Assembly (NCBI GenBank): GCA_934675795.1 | Contig: CAKURW010000007.1 | Location: 1-50,856 of the forward strand | Length of the DNA: 50,856 nucleotides | Direction of reading: 5' to 3' | From: an uncultured Collinsella sp. | GTDB taxonomy: Bacteria; Actinomycetota; Coriobacteriia; Coriobacteriales; Coriobacteriaceae | Shown: piece by piece, positions 40,826-48,776 of the stretch | Layout of the letters: every line of letters begins with the position of its first letter | How positions within the stretch are numbered: position 1 is the stretch's first letter | Position numbers and translations under genes: made by a program | The notes under the pieces: model-generated | What the model saw: only the letters and a program-made list of their open reading frames with translations | Told to the model about the DNA's origin: nothing | Databases searched by the model: none

Positions 40826-40861
40826 CAAAAAAGGCCGAAGCACCATCGGAACTTCGGCCTT
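40826..40861 (-). terminator. Terminator of the toxin-antitoxin operon
   Basis: Perfect 10-bp AAGGCCGAAG (40831-40840) with CTTCGGCCTT (40852-40861). On the minus strand it is followed by a T run (plus-strand AAAAAA at 40827-40832). Confidence 0.88.
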
Positions 40862-40863
40862 CC

Positions 40864-41208
40864 CTATCTCAGGGTTCCGTCGTATTCAACCATGGCGGGT
40901 TGCTTTGACAGGCGCCCTACGGCCGTCTTATAGACCTCGGAACGATCGCGCCGCCCTATTGCCACAATCTCGGCAATCTCAACCGTTCCGTCCTCTCGGA
41001 TTCGGAAAACCATTCTGAGTCCCGCCTTTCGCCATTTAATCTTTTTGCAGCCGGCGAGCTCGCCGTGAAGCGGCGTTCCGATTTCATCAGCGCGCGTCTT
41101 TAATTTTGCGACGGCAATACGGACGAGCCTGCGCTGGGATCCATCTAGTTTTTGATATTCCTTCTCGACGTCTCGATTCAAAAAGCCGACAACAAAATGC
41201 CCGCTCAT
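40864..41208 (-). CDS. RelE/ParE-family toxin
   Basis: 114 residues, basic. The RelE/ParE fold pattern is visible: an N-terminal strand (FVVGFLNRDVEKEYQKL), helices RLVRIAVAKLKTRAD, then ELAGCKKIKWRKAGLRMVFRIREDGTVEIAEIVAIGRRDRSEVY, the strand-rich C-terminal half with R-M-V-F-R-I. Such toxins cleave mRNA at the ribosome or poison gyrase. The start overlaps the antitoxin stop by 4 bases (ATGA), and a terminator follows 3 bases after the stop. The cognate antitoxin is upstream, the usual gene order. Confidence 0.88.
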   Translation of the reverse strand: MSGHFVVGFLNRDVEKEYQKLDGSQRRLVRIAVAKLKTRADEIGTPLHGELAGCKKIKWRKAGLRMVFRIREDGTVEIAEIVAIGRRDRSEVYKTAVGRLSKQPAMVEYDGTLR

Positions 41209-41555
41209 TCGAAAAGATCCTCGTCGGGAATCGCGTCCGAATCCATCGACTCAAGCTCCGCGAGCTCCTCGGCAGTTAAGGCGTCCTCAAACGGAACAAA
41301 CTCATGCGGACCATGCTTGACTCGATCCGCAGCGATGCGATTTATCTCAAGTTCATGCAGATACTGCAGCGCGCCGTACATTTCCTCATAGGCAGCATAG
41401 TCGATAATCACGGTATCGATATCATTATGATCAGCAATGAACTGAGGCGCGCGTTTTGCGCGTTTACGAATGGCGGATAAGGACTTGCTTGCTTCGGTAG
41501 CAGAAACAACCTGGTCTTTTGTAAACACCGGTTTTTCCAGAACGAGTGGGGACAT
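41205..41555 (-). CDS. Phd/YefM-like antitoxin
   Basis: 116 residues, acidic C-terminus (DALTAEELAELESMDSDAIPDEDLFE). The N-terminal half has VVSATEASKSLSAIRKRAKRAPQFI, a Phd/YefM-type DNA-binding segment, then DTVIIDYAAYEEMYGAL. I choose ATG 41555, which has GGAGG 6 bases upstream; a longer in-frame start would run through the operator. It should neutralise the downstream toxin and repress the operon through the dyad at 41576-41615. Confidence 0.85.
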   Translation of the reverse strand: MSPLVLEKPVFTKDQVVSATEASKSLSAIRKRAKRAPQFIADHNDIDTVIIDYAAYEEMYGALQYLHELEINRIAADRVKHGPHEFVPFEDALTAEELAELESMDSDAIPDEDLFE

Positions 41556-41575
41556 TTTGACCTCCAAAAAATAAT

Positions 41576-41615
41576 CTGGATTATATTTCAAAGTATACTT
41601 CAAAAAATAATCCAG
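41576..41615 (-). promoter_or_regulatory. 40-bp dyad operator of the toxin-antitoxin operon
   Basis: CTGGATTAT (41576-41584) and ATAATCCAG (41607-41615) are perfect arms. Exactly at their centre lies GTATAC (41593-41598), flanked by TTTCAAA and TTCAAAA. The left arm contains TATAAT on the minus strand (41585-41580), a -10 placed to be covered by a bound antitoxin complex. The antitoxin ATG is 20 bases away. Confidence 0.75.
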
Positions 41616-41639
41616 ACTTTTATTCAAAAGTAAAAAGCC

Positions 41640-42644
41640 TTATCGATTCTCGATGCTGCCGATATTCTTGAGCTCGATGGAGATGAGGCCGTTGGGCTCG
41701 TTGACAAACTCGATGTATTCGGAGTTCGAACCCATCTCGGCCGGGAAGCTGATCTCGATACCCGTGTCGGTACGGATCTTATGATTGCGCACCGCCGCGC
41801 GTTCGACCTGTTTGCGCTCCACGGGCACACGCTCAGGCACCTTCTCCTCGGTCAGCGCCGCGCGCACGCTCTCCTTGATAACCGGTTCGTCCTCAAAGAC
41901 CTCATCGACGATATCCCAAGGCGGCAGTTCCTCGTCATCCTCAACCTTCTCGGCAACGGCAGCCTTAACCTTAGCGAGCGCTACGGCCGTGTTGGCACCG
42001 TGCTCCTCGGCGACTTCCTCGACCACACGCGTCACGGTGTCGATGACCTCCTTGCCCGACACGCCCGTGTCGCACTGCAGCAGGCCATCAGGGATAAGCA
42101 TACGGTCCTCGCCGGCAATCTTGCGCTTCTTATCCACATAGCCGATCTCCATGGTGCTTGCACGCACGATGGCATAGCTCGGCACCTTTTGCGAGGGGTT
42201 CGGCAGAATGGCGAAATGGCGCGCGATGTCGTTACGCACCTCCCCCTCCTCGCGGCCCACTTCGTGCATAAAAGCCTGCTTGGAGCCCAGCAGCATCACG
42301 GCAAACCAGCGGGCATCCTCATCGTCGTCAAAATCGGCCACGAGCACGTCGGTGGACTCGGCTTTCTCGGCTTTGGTGAGCTCGGAGGAGATAAACTCCG
42401 CAATCTGCTGCGACAGGTCCACGAACTCGCGCTCGCCAAAGAAATAGCCCTTGAGCTCGCCGCCAAACGCAGAGTTCTCGGCAAACGTGGCGCGTTTATT
42501 GTCGGCCGAGGTACGTGCGCGGCGCAGATGCGTGGTCACGAAGTTGCGTACGGTACGACTCTCGATATCGAGCTCGCGCTGGCTCATAACGTTGACGGCA
42601 GAGTCAAAGTCCAGGATATGCAGAATCGCGTGATTGATTTTCAT
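41640..42644 (-). CDS. Nucleoid-associated protein, YejK/NdpA family
   Basis: 334 residues. Recognised by the start KINHAILHILDF, the SRTVRNFVTTHLRRARTS helix, ADFDDDEDARWFAVMLLGSKQAF, and a C-terminal beta-rich region with PAEMGSNSEYIEFVNEPNGLISIELKNI. YejK relatives bind the nucleoid, but their function is poorly known; nearby phage or defence links occur in other bacteria. ATG 42644 fits a weak CGGA site better than the ATG 9 bases earlier. The toxin-antitoxin operon lies directly downstream in the same direction. Confidence 0.85.
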   Translation of the reverse strand: MKINHAILHILDFDSAVNVMSQRELDIESRTVRNFVTTHLRRARTSADNKRATFAENSAFGGELKGYFFGEREFVDLSQQIAEFISSELTKAEKAESTDVLVADFDDDEDARWFAVMLLGSKQAFMHEVGREEGEVRNDIARHFAILPNPSQKVPSYAIVRASTMEIGYVDKKRKIAGEDRMLIPDGLLQCDTGVSGKEVIDTVTRVVEEVAEEHGANTAVALAKVKAAVAEKVEDDEELPPWDIVDEVFEDEPVIKESVRAALTEEKVPERVPVERKQVERAAVRNHKIRTDTGIEISFPAEMGSNSEYIEFVNEPNGLISIELKNIGSIENR

Positions 42645-42718
42645 ATACGGCATTCCGTTCTAGATCGATTTCGGCACGAACCAGTATAGCGGTCGAGCCC
42701 TCCCCGAGCGCATCGAAG

Positions 42719-42753
42719 ATTGGTGCATCGGGGACAGGTTGCTTTGCACCAAT
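42719..42753. repeat. REP-like palindrome, copy left of the hydrolase gene
   Basis: ATTGGTGCA (42719-42727) and TGCACCAAT (42745-42753) are perfect 9-bp arms around TCGGGGACAGGTTGCTT. An almost identical element lies at 43934-43964 on the other side of the neighbouring gene. The core GGGGACAGGTT is a word I associate with REP-like repeats of coriobacteria and clostridia. Confidence 0.8.
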
Positions 42754-42755
42754 GG

Positions 42756-43916
42756 CTAGCGCAGAAGCTCGGACTGCCAAGCCTCGAGCTGTTCTGCCAG
42801 ACTCTTACCGGCAGCGGACATGTCGATCTGGGGTCGTTTGGGCAGCAGCGCGCATTTAAGGATTGCCACGATGGTCTGCGAGACAAAGCGTCGCGTATCC
42901 TTGTCAAAGCCTTGCGCAGCCTGGAGCATCACGGGCAGGCTCTCGCGCAGATTTCCAACGATATCCGCAAACCGCTCAGCACCCGTAGCCTCAAACACGG
43001 AGAACAATGCATCTACAAAACGCTCGCGCTCGGCAGGCCCCACTGCAAGCAGCATCTCGCGAATGGAGCCATCAACGTATCGAGCACCGGCGGACAGGCG
43101 CTCACAGTACACGAAGTCGCGACCATCAACCACCCAGCTAAAGGGATTGTGCTGCAGCAGGCTGAACTCGGTGCTCTCAACGATGGCATAGTCCTCCTGT
43201 GTCTCGAGCATCATGCCAAAGATCGACGATCGAGGTAGCGTCTTGTCGATTCGACCGGAAAGATCGGCAAAGGCGTTGCCGTTCAGAAACTCCTCGACGA
43301 AGCCCGGACCATCATGGGAATACGCCCGTTCGATTCGCTCACGGGCGACATCGGAGCACATCGCCGCACCGTACACCGCAAGGTTTCCGCCCTTGGAATG
43401 ACCTCCGCACAAAAGCGGCCCGTCAATCGCATCCGCCGCCTCGTCCACATAACGCGCCGCGGATTCCTGGGCCGGCACAGGACACCGGAACGCCATGTTA
43501 AAATCCTCTTTCCAGCCCACAATCGTGCTGTCGGTCCCCCGGAAGGAAAGATAGCTAAACCCCGCCGGAAACCGGAACGCCATGGCTGCAAACTGCTCCG
43601 TCGCCACCACATCGCTCACGGCACGATAGCCGCAAACGTGCACGCCGCGGTATCTGGGATTTGCTGCCACGGCCTCCAACAAGGCCCTGCTCCCCTCTGG
43701 ATCCCACAAGTCGTCAATCATGTCCCGATAGCACTCGGCACGCAGCAGCTCGCGTACGTCTAGGCCCTGCCAGTTCGTCAGCTCCGCCATATCACCCGGC
43801 AAACGCAAATAGGACAACCACGCAAAGACCAGGCTATCCACAGCGCAGAACGGCCGTTCCTCAAACGGGTCAAACGCCGTCTGGGCATAGGTCAAAAAAT
43901 TAGGCGAATCCGACAT
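42756..43916 (-). CDS. Mbeg1-like alpha/beta hydrolase (DUF2974)
   Basis: 386 residues. Alpha/beta-hydrolase fold with the nucleophile elbow GGHSKGGNLAVYGA (G-H-S-x-G) about residue 170, preceded by FSYLSFRGTDSTIVGWKEDF, the oxyanion strand of Mbeg1/DUF2974 proteins. Asp and His of the triad are likely in SHDGPGF and further on. Secretion signal absent; a lipase or esterase role is assumed from fold only. GGGAG lies 5 bases before the ATG. The gene is framed by two copies of the same GGGGACAGGTT-type palindrome, 3 bases after its stop and 18 bases before its start. Confidence 0.83.
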   Translation of the reverse strand: MSDSPNFLTYAQTAFDPFEERPFCAVDSLVFAWLSYLRLPGDMAELTNWQGLDVRELLRAECYRDMIDDLWDPEGSRALLEAVAANPRYRGVHVCGYRAVSDVVATEQFAAMAFRFPAGFSYLSFRGTDSTIVGWKEDFNMAFRCPVPAQESAARYVDEAADAIDGPLLCGGHSKGGNLAVYGAAMCSDVARERIERAYSHDGPGFVEEFLNGNAFADLSGRIDKTLPRSSIFGMMLETQEDYAIVESTEFSLLQHNPFSWVVDGRDFVYCERLSAGARYVDGSIREMLLAVGPAERERFVDALFSVFEATGAERFADIVGNLRESLPVMLQAAQGFDKDTRRFVSQTIVAILKCALLPKRPQIDMSAAGKSLAEQLEAWQSELLR

Positions 43917-43933
43917 GGCGCTCCCGTCAACTA

Positions 43934-43964
43934 TGGTGCATTGGGGTCAGGTTACTTTGCACCA
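43934..43964. repeat. REP-like palindrome, copy right of the hydrolase gene
   Basis: TGGTGCA (43934-43940) and TGCACCA (43958-43964) enclose TTGGGGTCAGGTTACTT, differing from the 42719 copy at only a few positions and in the same orientation. Confidence 0.8.
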
Positions 43965-43999
43965 AAAAGGCGCCCGGGCCGTGTGGGCTCGGACGCCTT
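43964..43999 (-). terminator. Terminator after ldh
   Basis: AAGGCGCCCGGGCC (43967-43980) pairs with GGCTCGGACGCCTT (43986-43999) apart from two positions. On the minus strand a T run follows. Overlaps the edge of the REP-like copy. Confidence 0.85.
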
Positions 44000-44030
44000 C
44001 ATTGTAGCTTTTCGCTTTAGCGAGCTTGAT

Positions 44031-44981
44031 TTAGCAGGAGAAGTCGACGCTGTCGATGATGTCCTTGAGGGCCTTGGCGGAGGCGGTAAGCTCATGCTGC
44101 TCGTCATCATTCAGCGGCACGGGGACGCGGCAGACGACGCCGTCGCGGCCAACGACGGTCGGCATGGAGATGGCAAGATCGGACAGGCCGTACTCGCCCA
44201 CCATGAGCGAGGAAACGGGCAGAACGGTCTGCTCGTCACGCATGACGGCAGTGCAGATGCGCTTGACGGCCATGGCGACGCCATAGTAGGTGGCGTGCTT
44301 CTTCTCGATGATGGTGTAGGCGGAGTTCTTGACGTCCTCGGCGATGCGCTTCTCGGCAGCCTCATGCTCCAGATGACCGTGAAGCTCGCAGAAGGTGTTC
44401 AGCGGAACGCCGGCAACCTGAGCGCTGGACCAAGCGACAAACTCGGAATCGCCGTGCTCACCCATGACATAGGCCTGGACATCGCGCGGGTCGACCTCGA
44501 CATGGGCACCAAGCATCTGCTGCAGACGGCCGGTGTCGAGCACGGTACCGGAACCGATGACGTGGCCCTCGGGCAAGCCGGACATCTTGATGGCGGCATA
44601 GGTCAGAACATCGACCGGGTTGGAGACGATGAGCAGAATGCCGTCAAAGCCAGACTTCTTAATCTCGGGGATAATGGACTTAAAGATGCTGACGTTCTTG
44701 TTGACCAGGTCCAGGCGAGTCTCACCGGGCTTCTGGGCAGCGCCAGCGGTGACGACGATCATGGCGGCGTCGGCGACATCGGAATAATCGCCGGCGTAGA
44801 TCTTCATCGGCTCGGCAAACGTCATGCCGTGCGCGATATCCAGAGCCTCACCCTCGGCGCGGTTCTTGTCCACGTCGATGAGGACCATCTCGGAGAACAG
44901 ACCGCTCTGCATCAGAGCGAACGCCGAAGACGAACCGACGAAACCGCAACCGACAATAGCGACCTTCTTCTCGTTAACCAT
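44031..44981 (-). CDS. ldh: L-lactate dehydrogenase
   Basis: 316 residues. NAD-binding motif KVAIVGCGFVGSSSAFAL (G-x-G-x-x-G), the acidic residue ending strand 2 in VLIDVD, the loop VVTAGAAQKPGETRLDL with the active-site Arg, VSNPVDVLTYA, and the catalytic motif VMGEHGDSEFVAWS with His. The QKPGETR loop (Q-K instead of a malate dehydrogenase R) marks lactate rather than malate as substrate. ATG 44981 is preceded by GGGAG. The enzyme regenerates NAD during fermentation, complementing the Pta-AckA route elsewhere in this window. A terminator-like hairpin sits directly before its ribosome binding site. Confidence 0.93.
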   Translation of the reverse strand: MVNEKKVAIVGCGFVGSSSAFALMQSGLFSEMVLIDVDKNRAEGEALDIAHGMTFAEPMKIYAGDYSDVADAAMIVVTAGAAQKPGETRLDLVNKNVSIFKSIIPEIKKSGFDGILLIVSNPVDVLTYAAIKMSGLPEGHVIGSGTVLDTGRLQQMLGAHVEVDPRDVQAYVMGEHGDSEFVAWSSAQVAGVPLNTFCELHGHLEHEAAEKRIAEDVKNSAYTIIEKKHATYYGVAMAVKRICTAVMRDEQTVLPVSSLMVGEYGLSDLAISMPTVVGRDGVVCRVPVPLNDDEQHELTASAKALKDIIDSVDFSC

Positions 44982-45007
44982 TAGAAACTCCCATCTCTCT
45001 CCACAAA

Positions 45008-45038
45008 CAAGCCGCCCGGGAACGACCCGAGCGGCTTG
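45008..45038 (-). terminator. Terminator-like hairpin in the ldh leader
   Basis: CAAGCCGCCCGGG (45008-45020) pairs with CCCGAGCGGCTTG (45026-45038) with one mismatch; on the minus strand TTTGT follows. It ends 26 bases before the ldh ATG, leaving no room for a promoter in between. It either ends the aminotransferase transcript while ldh is transcribed through it, or attenuates ldh. Confidence 0.65.
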
Positions 45039-45182
45039 CCGTAATCCCAATACATCCAATCGGGACTTTGATTATGCTCCTATTCGCAGCCAAAAATCGA
45101 CCGTTTACCGAAATTGTTTGCAGAATTCGTAAAATAACTGCACGAAATCGGTTTCGAGCTATTGACGAGTCGAAATAGGTTT

Positions 45183-46346
45183 CTAATACAGGCCCGCCTC
45201 GCGAATGGCCTCGACAGCCAAAGCGATCTGATCGGGCGGCAGGACCAGTGCCATACGCACGTGCCCCTCGCCCGAAGGGCCAAAGCTCGCGCCCGGCGTC
45301 ACCACAACGCCGGCCTTCTCCATAAGCTCCTCGCAAAACGCCATGGAATCGGTGCGACCACCGGGAAGCTTGGCCCACACAAACATAGAGCCATGCGCGT
45401 TGGGACGCTCCCAGCCCAGGCCCTCAAGACCGTCGCACAGGGCATCGCGGCGCTCCTGGTACTTCAGACGCTGCGCCTCGACCTCATCGCGCGGACCGTT
45501 CAGGCAGGCGATAGCAGCCTTCTGGATCGGGAAGAACATGCCAAAGTCGATCTGGCCGCGCAGCTTGGCAAAGGCAGAGACCACGTCCTCGCGGCCGACC
45601 AAAAAGCCGATACGCGCACCGGTGACGTTAAACGACTTGGAAAGCGAGAAGAACTCCACGCCCACCTCAAGCGCACCGGGATACTGCAAGAAGCTGCCGC
45701 CCGGCTCGCCGTCGAACACGATGTCGGAGTACGCGTTGTCATGGACGATGAGCAGGTCGTGCTCGCGGGCGAAAGCGATGATCTCCTCGTAGACCTCGGG
45801 CGTGCCCACCGAGCCGACCGGGTTTGCGGGCAGCGACACGATCATATACTTGGCACGATCGGCCACCTCGGGATCGATACCCGCCACATAGGGCAGGTAA
45901 TTATGCTCGGCGACCAACGGATAGTACTCGAGCTTGGCATCGGCGATCTTGGCACCCGCCTCAAAGACCGGGTAGCACGGATCGGGAACCAGAATGGTGT
46001 CACCCGGATCGAGCAGGGCCAGGCCCAAATGGCCCACGCCCTCCTGCGTGCCGTTGCACGACTGCACCATGGACGGCGTAATGCCGGAGACACCAAAGCG
46101 ACGCTCGTAGTAGTCGCACACGGCTTGCTTGAGTTCGGGCAGGTCACGCAGGGCATACTTCCACATCTCTGGGTCCTGCGCAGCCTGGGTCAGCGCCTCG
46201 ACCACGTGGTCGTACGGCTTAAAGTCGGGCGTGCCCACGCTCATGTTGTAAATGGTCTTGCCCTGAGCCTTCAGCGCGAGAAGTTTGTTGTTGAGCGAGG
46301 CGAAGACCTCCGCGCCAAAGCGGTCGAGACGCTGCGATGCCTGCAT
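45183..46346 (-). CDS. Class I/II aminotransferase (DAP or aromatic/alanine type)
   Basis: 387 residues, PLP fold type I. Seen are YNMSVGTPDF at the N-terminus, CNGTQEGVGHLGLALLDPGD, the substrate and PLP contacts in SLPANPVG and HDNAYSDIVFDG, the lysine loop FFSLSKSFNVTGARIGFLVG (Schiff-base Lys) and VRMALVLPPDQ near the end. It resembles LL-diaminopimelate and PatA-like aminotransferases and is a candidate for the N-acetyl-DAP transamination step missing from the lysine operon; this is inference. ATG 46346 has AAAGGTGG upstream; a longer frame would pass through the nadE terminator. Confidence 0.88.
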   Translation of the reverse strand: MQASQRLDRFGAEVFASLNNKLLALKAQGKTIYNMSVGTPDFKPYDHVVEALTQAAQDPEMWKYALRDLPELKQAVCDYYERRFGVSGITPSMVQSCNGTQEGVGHLGLALLDPGDTILVPDPCYPVFEAGAKIADAKLEYYPLVAEHNYLPYVAGIDPEVADRAKYMIVSLPANPVGSVGTPEVYEEIIAFAREHDLLIVHDNAYSDIVFDGEPGGSFLQYPGALEVGVEFFSLSKSFNVTGARIGFLVGREDVVSAFAKLRGQIDFGMFFPIQKAAIACLNGPRDEVEAQRLKYQERRDALCDGLEGLGWERPNAHGSMFVWAKLPGGRTDSMAFCEELMEKAGVVVTPGASFGPSGEGHVRMALVLPPDQIALAVEAIREAGLY

Positions 46347-46365
46347 GGTGCCACCTTTCGATATG

Positions 46366-46396
46366 AAAAACGCGGCGCTCCGACAAGAGCGCCGCG
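46366..46396 (-). terminator. Terminator after nadE, directly before the aminotransferase
   Basis: Perfect 10-bp CGCGGCGCTC (46371-46380) with GAGCGCCGCG (46387-46396). On the minus strand TTTTT follows, and the aminotransferase ATG comes 20 bases later. Confidence 0.88.
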
Positions 46397-46463
46397 CGAT
46401 ACGGGCCATCAGATTGCAAAAGTGTAACGCTTGCACCCGCTGTTTTGGTTCAATTTGGCAACC

Positions 46464-48464
46464 TTAGTCAATTGCATTGAGCGCGTCGATCTGGGCGAGC
46501 CACAGGCGCGAGCTGGCGTCACTCGGCATGCGCCAATCGCCGCGCGGGCTGAGCGTGACCGAGCCCACCTTGGGGCCATCGGGCAGGCAGCTGCGCTTAA
46601 ACTGCTGGGCAAAGAAGCGACGGTAGAACGTGCGTAGCCACGTGTGAATGGTCTTGACGTCGTAGACGCCCTCGAAGCTCTTGAGCGCCATGCGGTAGAT
46701 CTTGCCCGGCTCAAAGCCAAAACGCAACATGTAGTAGAGGAAGTAATCGTGCAGCTCGTACGGGCCCACCAAATCCTCGGTCTTCTGCGCAATCTCGCCG
46801 TCGCCCGTGGGCGGCAGAAGCTCGGGGGACACCGGCGTATCGAGGATATCGAGCAAGACCTCGGCAATACGCCCGCCAAAGACATCAGCCGCATAGCGCA
46901 CCAGATGGCGCACAAGCGTCTTGGGCACGCTCGCGTTGACGGCATACATGCTCATGTGGTCGCCGTTATAGGTAGCCCAGCCGAGCGCCAGCTCCGACAG
47001 GTCGCCCGTGCCGATGACAAAACCGCCAGCCTGGTTGGCCAGATCCATCAGAATCTGCGTGCGCTCGCGGGCCTGACTGTTCTCGTAAGTCACGTCCTGC
47101 ACGGCCGGATCGTGCTCGATGTCCTTAAAATGCTGCTCCACGGCTGCATGGATCGAGACTTCGCGGAAGCTCACGCCTAGGTCGCGAGCGAGCGACTCGG
47201 CATTCGACTTAGTGCGATGCGTCGTGCCAAAACCTGGCATGGAGACCGCCGTGATACCCGTACGCGGCAGTCCCAGTGCATCGAAGGCACGCACGGTTAC
47301 AAGCAGTGCCAGCGTGGAGTCCAGGCCGCCCGAAAGACCGATGACTGCAGCCTTGGTACCCGTATGGGCAAGGCGGGTCTTGAGGCCCGCAGTCTGCAGG
47401 TCGAGGATGGTCTCGCAACGCTCGGCCAGGTCGCCATGGTCGGCCGGCACAAAGGGCGCACGGGGGAAGACACGGTCAATGTCGAGTGCATCGCGCAGGA
47501 CAGGCTCTTTGGCCAGCACGCCCTCAAACGAAAACTCAACGGTCGCGGCCTCCGGCGCATCGTCCGCGCGCGTCCACGTCGTCGAGCGACGGCGCTCGGC
47601 AACCAGACGGTCAAGATCGACGTCGGCCACCGCCATATCGCAGGTGAGGAGCTTCGTAGCGGCGAGCTTAGATCCGTTTTCATAGACGAGGTTCTCGCCC
47701 GCAAAGACCATATCGGTCGTGGACTCGCCCTCGCTCGCGTCCGCGTAGGCATAGGCGCAGTACAGGCGCGCGCTTTGGTTAGAGATAAGGCTGCGGCGGT
47801 AATCTGCCTTACCGATGATTTCGTCAGAGGCCGACGGGTTGAGAATCACCGTCGCACCGGCAAGCGCCATCTCGGTCGAAGGAGGTGCCGGCACCCACAG
47901 GTCCTCACAGACCTCAACGCCCAGCACCAGGTCCTCGGCGCCCTCATCACAGCAATGGTAGACAAGCCCCGAACCCAACGGGACCGGACCCTGACCGGCA
48001 AATTCAACCCACACGGGATCCGCAGGCGCCGGAGCAAACCAACGGCGCTCATAGAACTCGCCATAGTTGGGCAGATACTTCTTGGCCGTGAGGCCCAAAA
48101 GCTCACCCGCGCAGCACACGGCGGCGCAGTTGTAGATATTCTCAGCAACTGCAACGGGAAGACCGATGGTAAAGACAATCGGCAGCTCGCGAGTCTCATC
48201 GAGGATATGCACCAAAGCAGCCTCGCAGGCATGCAGTAATGTGCGGTTATGGAACAGATCGGCCGCGGTATAGCCGCACAAGTTGAGCTCGGGCAGCACC
48301 AGAGCACGAACGCCGCGCTCGACAGCCGCGCGAACAGCCGCTAACGCAACCTCGGCATTGCCCTCGACATCGGCGACGCGAATCTGCGGCGACGCCGCCG
48401 CCACACGCAAAAAGCCATCGTTCTTATTAGCCGAAACGCAGCATTGCCTTGTTGATCTGGACAC
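46464..48464 (-). CDS. nadE: Glutamine-hydrolysing NAD+ synthetase
   Basis: 666 residues. The N-terminal nitrilase-type glutaminase domain has its Glu-Lys-Cys triad in LVLPELNLCGYT, TAKKYLPNYGEFYE and LGVEVCEDLWVP. The C-terminal ATP-pyrophosphatase domain has the P-loop VIGLSGGLDSTLALL, GFVIGTGDLSELALGW and GWATYNGDHMSMYAV. It amidates deamido-NAD to NAD. The start is a GTG at 48464 with AGGGG upstream; the true N-terminus could be some residues shorter. An AT-rich stretch separates it from the peptide/radical-SAM island. Confidence 0.94.
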   Translation of the reverse strand: MSRSTRQCCVSANKNDGFLRVAAASPQIRVADVEGNAEVALAAVRAAVERGVRALVLPELNLCGYTAADLFHNRTLLHACEAALVHILDETRELPIVFTIGLPVAVAENIYNCAAVCCAGELLGLTAKKYLPNYGEFYERRWFAPAPADPVWVEFAGQGPVPLGSGLVYHCCDEGAEDLVLGVEVCEDLWVPAPPSTEMALAGATVILNPSASDEIIGKADYRRSLISNQSARLYCAYAYADASEGESTTDMVFAGENLVYENGSKLAATKLLTCDMAVADVDLDRLVAERRRSTTWTRADDAPEAATVEFSFEGVLAKEPVLRDALDIDRVFPRAPFVPADHGDLAERCETILDLQTAGLKTRLAHTGTKAAVIGLSGGLDSTLALLVTVRAFDALGLPRTGITAVSMPGFGTTHRTKSNAESLARDLGVSFREVSIHAAVEQHFKDIEHDPAVQDVTYENSQARERTQILMDLANQAGGFVIGTGDLSELALGWATYNGDHMSMYAVNASVPKTLVRHLVRYAADVFGGRIAEVLLDILDTPVSPELLPPTGDGEIAQKTEDLVGPYELHDYFLYYMLRFGFEPGKIYRMALKSFEGVYDVKTIHTWLRTFYRRFFAQQFKRSCLPDGPKVGSVTLSPRGDWRMPSDASSRLWLAQIDALNAID

Positions 48465-48652
48465 TGGAGGCCCCTTCTACCCTGAGATTCAGTCTAACGG
48501 ACGTTCACATATCTCTAACTAGCCAAAGCAACCTCCCAGTTTACTGAGAGGCCAACCTGTGCTAAGAGCATGTATTTCAAAAATATCTTTAATTAAAAAA
48601 GGAGAAATCGATAATCGACTTCTCCTTTAAGCGAGGCGAGTAAATTCCGAAA
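48465..48652. other. AT-rich gap between the RiPP-like island and nadE
   Basis: 188 bases without a recognisable gene. They contain a 9-bp hairpin with one wobble (CCTCCCAGT at 48532-48540 with ACTGAGAGG at 48543-48551) and, nearer the peptide, the terminator at 48593-48625. The nadE promoter must lie here or be replaced by read-through. Confidence 0.6.
48593..48625 (-). terminator. Terminator ending the peptide/radical-SAM transcript
   Basis: GGAGAAATCGA (48601-48611) pairs with TCGACTTCTCC (48615-48625), with one mismatch and a 3-base loop. On the minus strand it is followed by TTTTTTAATT. It lies 28 bases after the peptide stop codon. Confidence 0.88.
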
Positions 48653-48763
48653 CTAATGGCAGAATTTATCCATGTAGTCCTCAAAGTCGAACACTTCTAC
48701 CACGACGCCCTCTTCCTGAAACTCTTTCAGTTGCTCCAAGAGATCTTTGTTAATAACGTCCAT
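48653..48763 (-). CDS. 36-residue acidic peptide, candidate RiPP precursor
   Basis: A 36-codon gene with a textbook ribosome binding site: GAGGAGG, 7 bases before the ATG, whose first G is the last base of the radical SAM stop codon. It begins MDVINKDLLEQLKEFQEEG, a charged amphipathic helix suited to a leader, continues VVVEVFD, and ends FEDYMDKFCH with the only Cys next to last. The rest is rich in aromatic residues alternating with Asp/Glu, usual targets of radical SAM peptide chemistry. It is the last gene before a terminator and 13 bases after a B12-type radical SAM enzyme with PqqD-like domains. No known RiPP class is matched by eye. The alternative is a small unmodified protein. Confidence 0.8.
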   Translation of the reverse strand: MDVINKDLLEQLKEFQEEGVVVEVFDFEDYMDKFCH

Positions 48764-48776
48764 GCAGAAACCTCCT

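Noticed and set aside
45039..45182. Rex-type redox operator before ldh
   Set aside because: Sequences such as TTGTTTGCAGAATTCG lack the TTGTGA...TCACAA symmetry; not supported.
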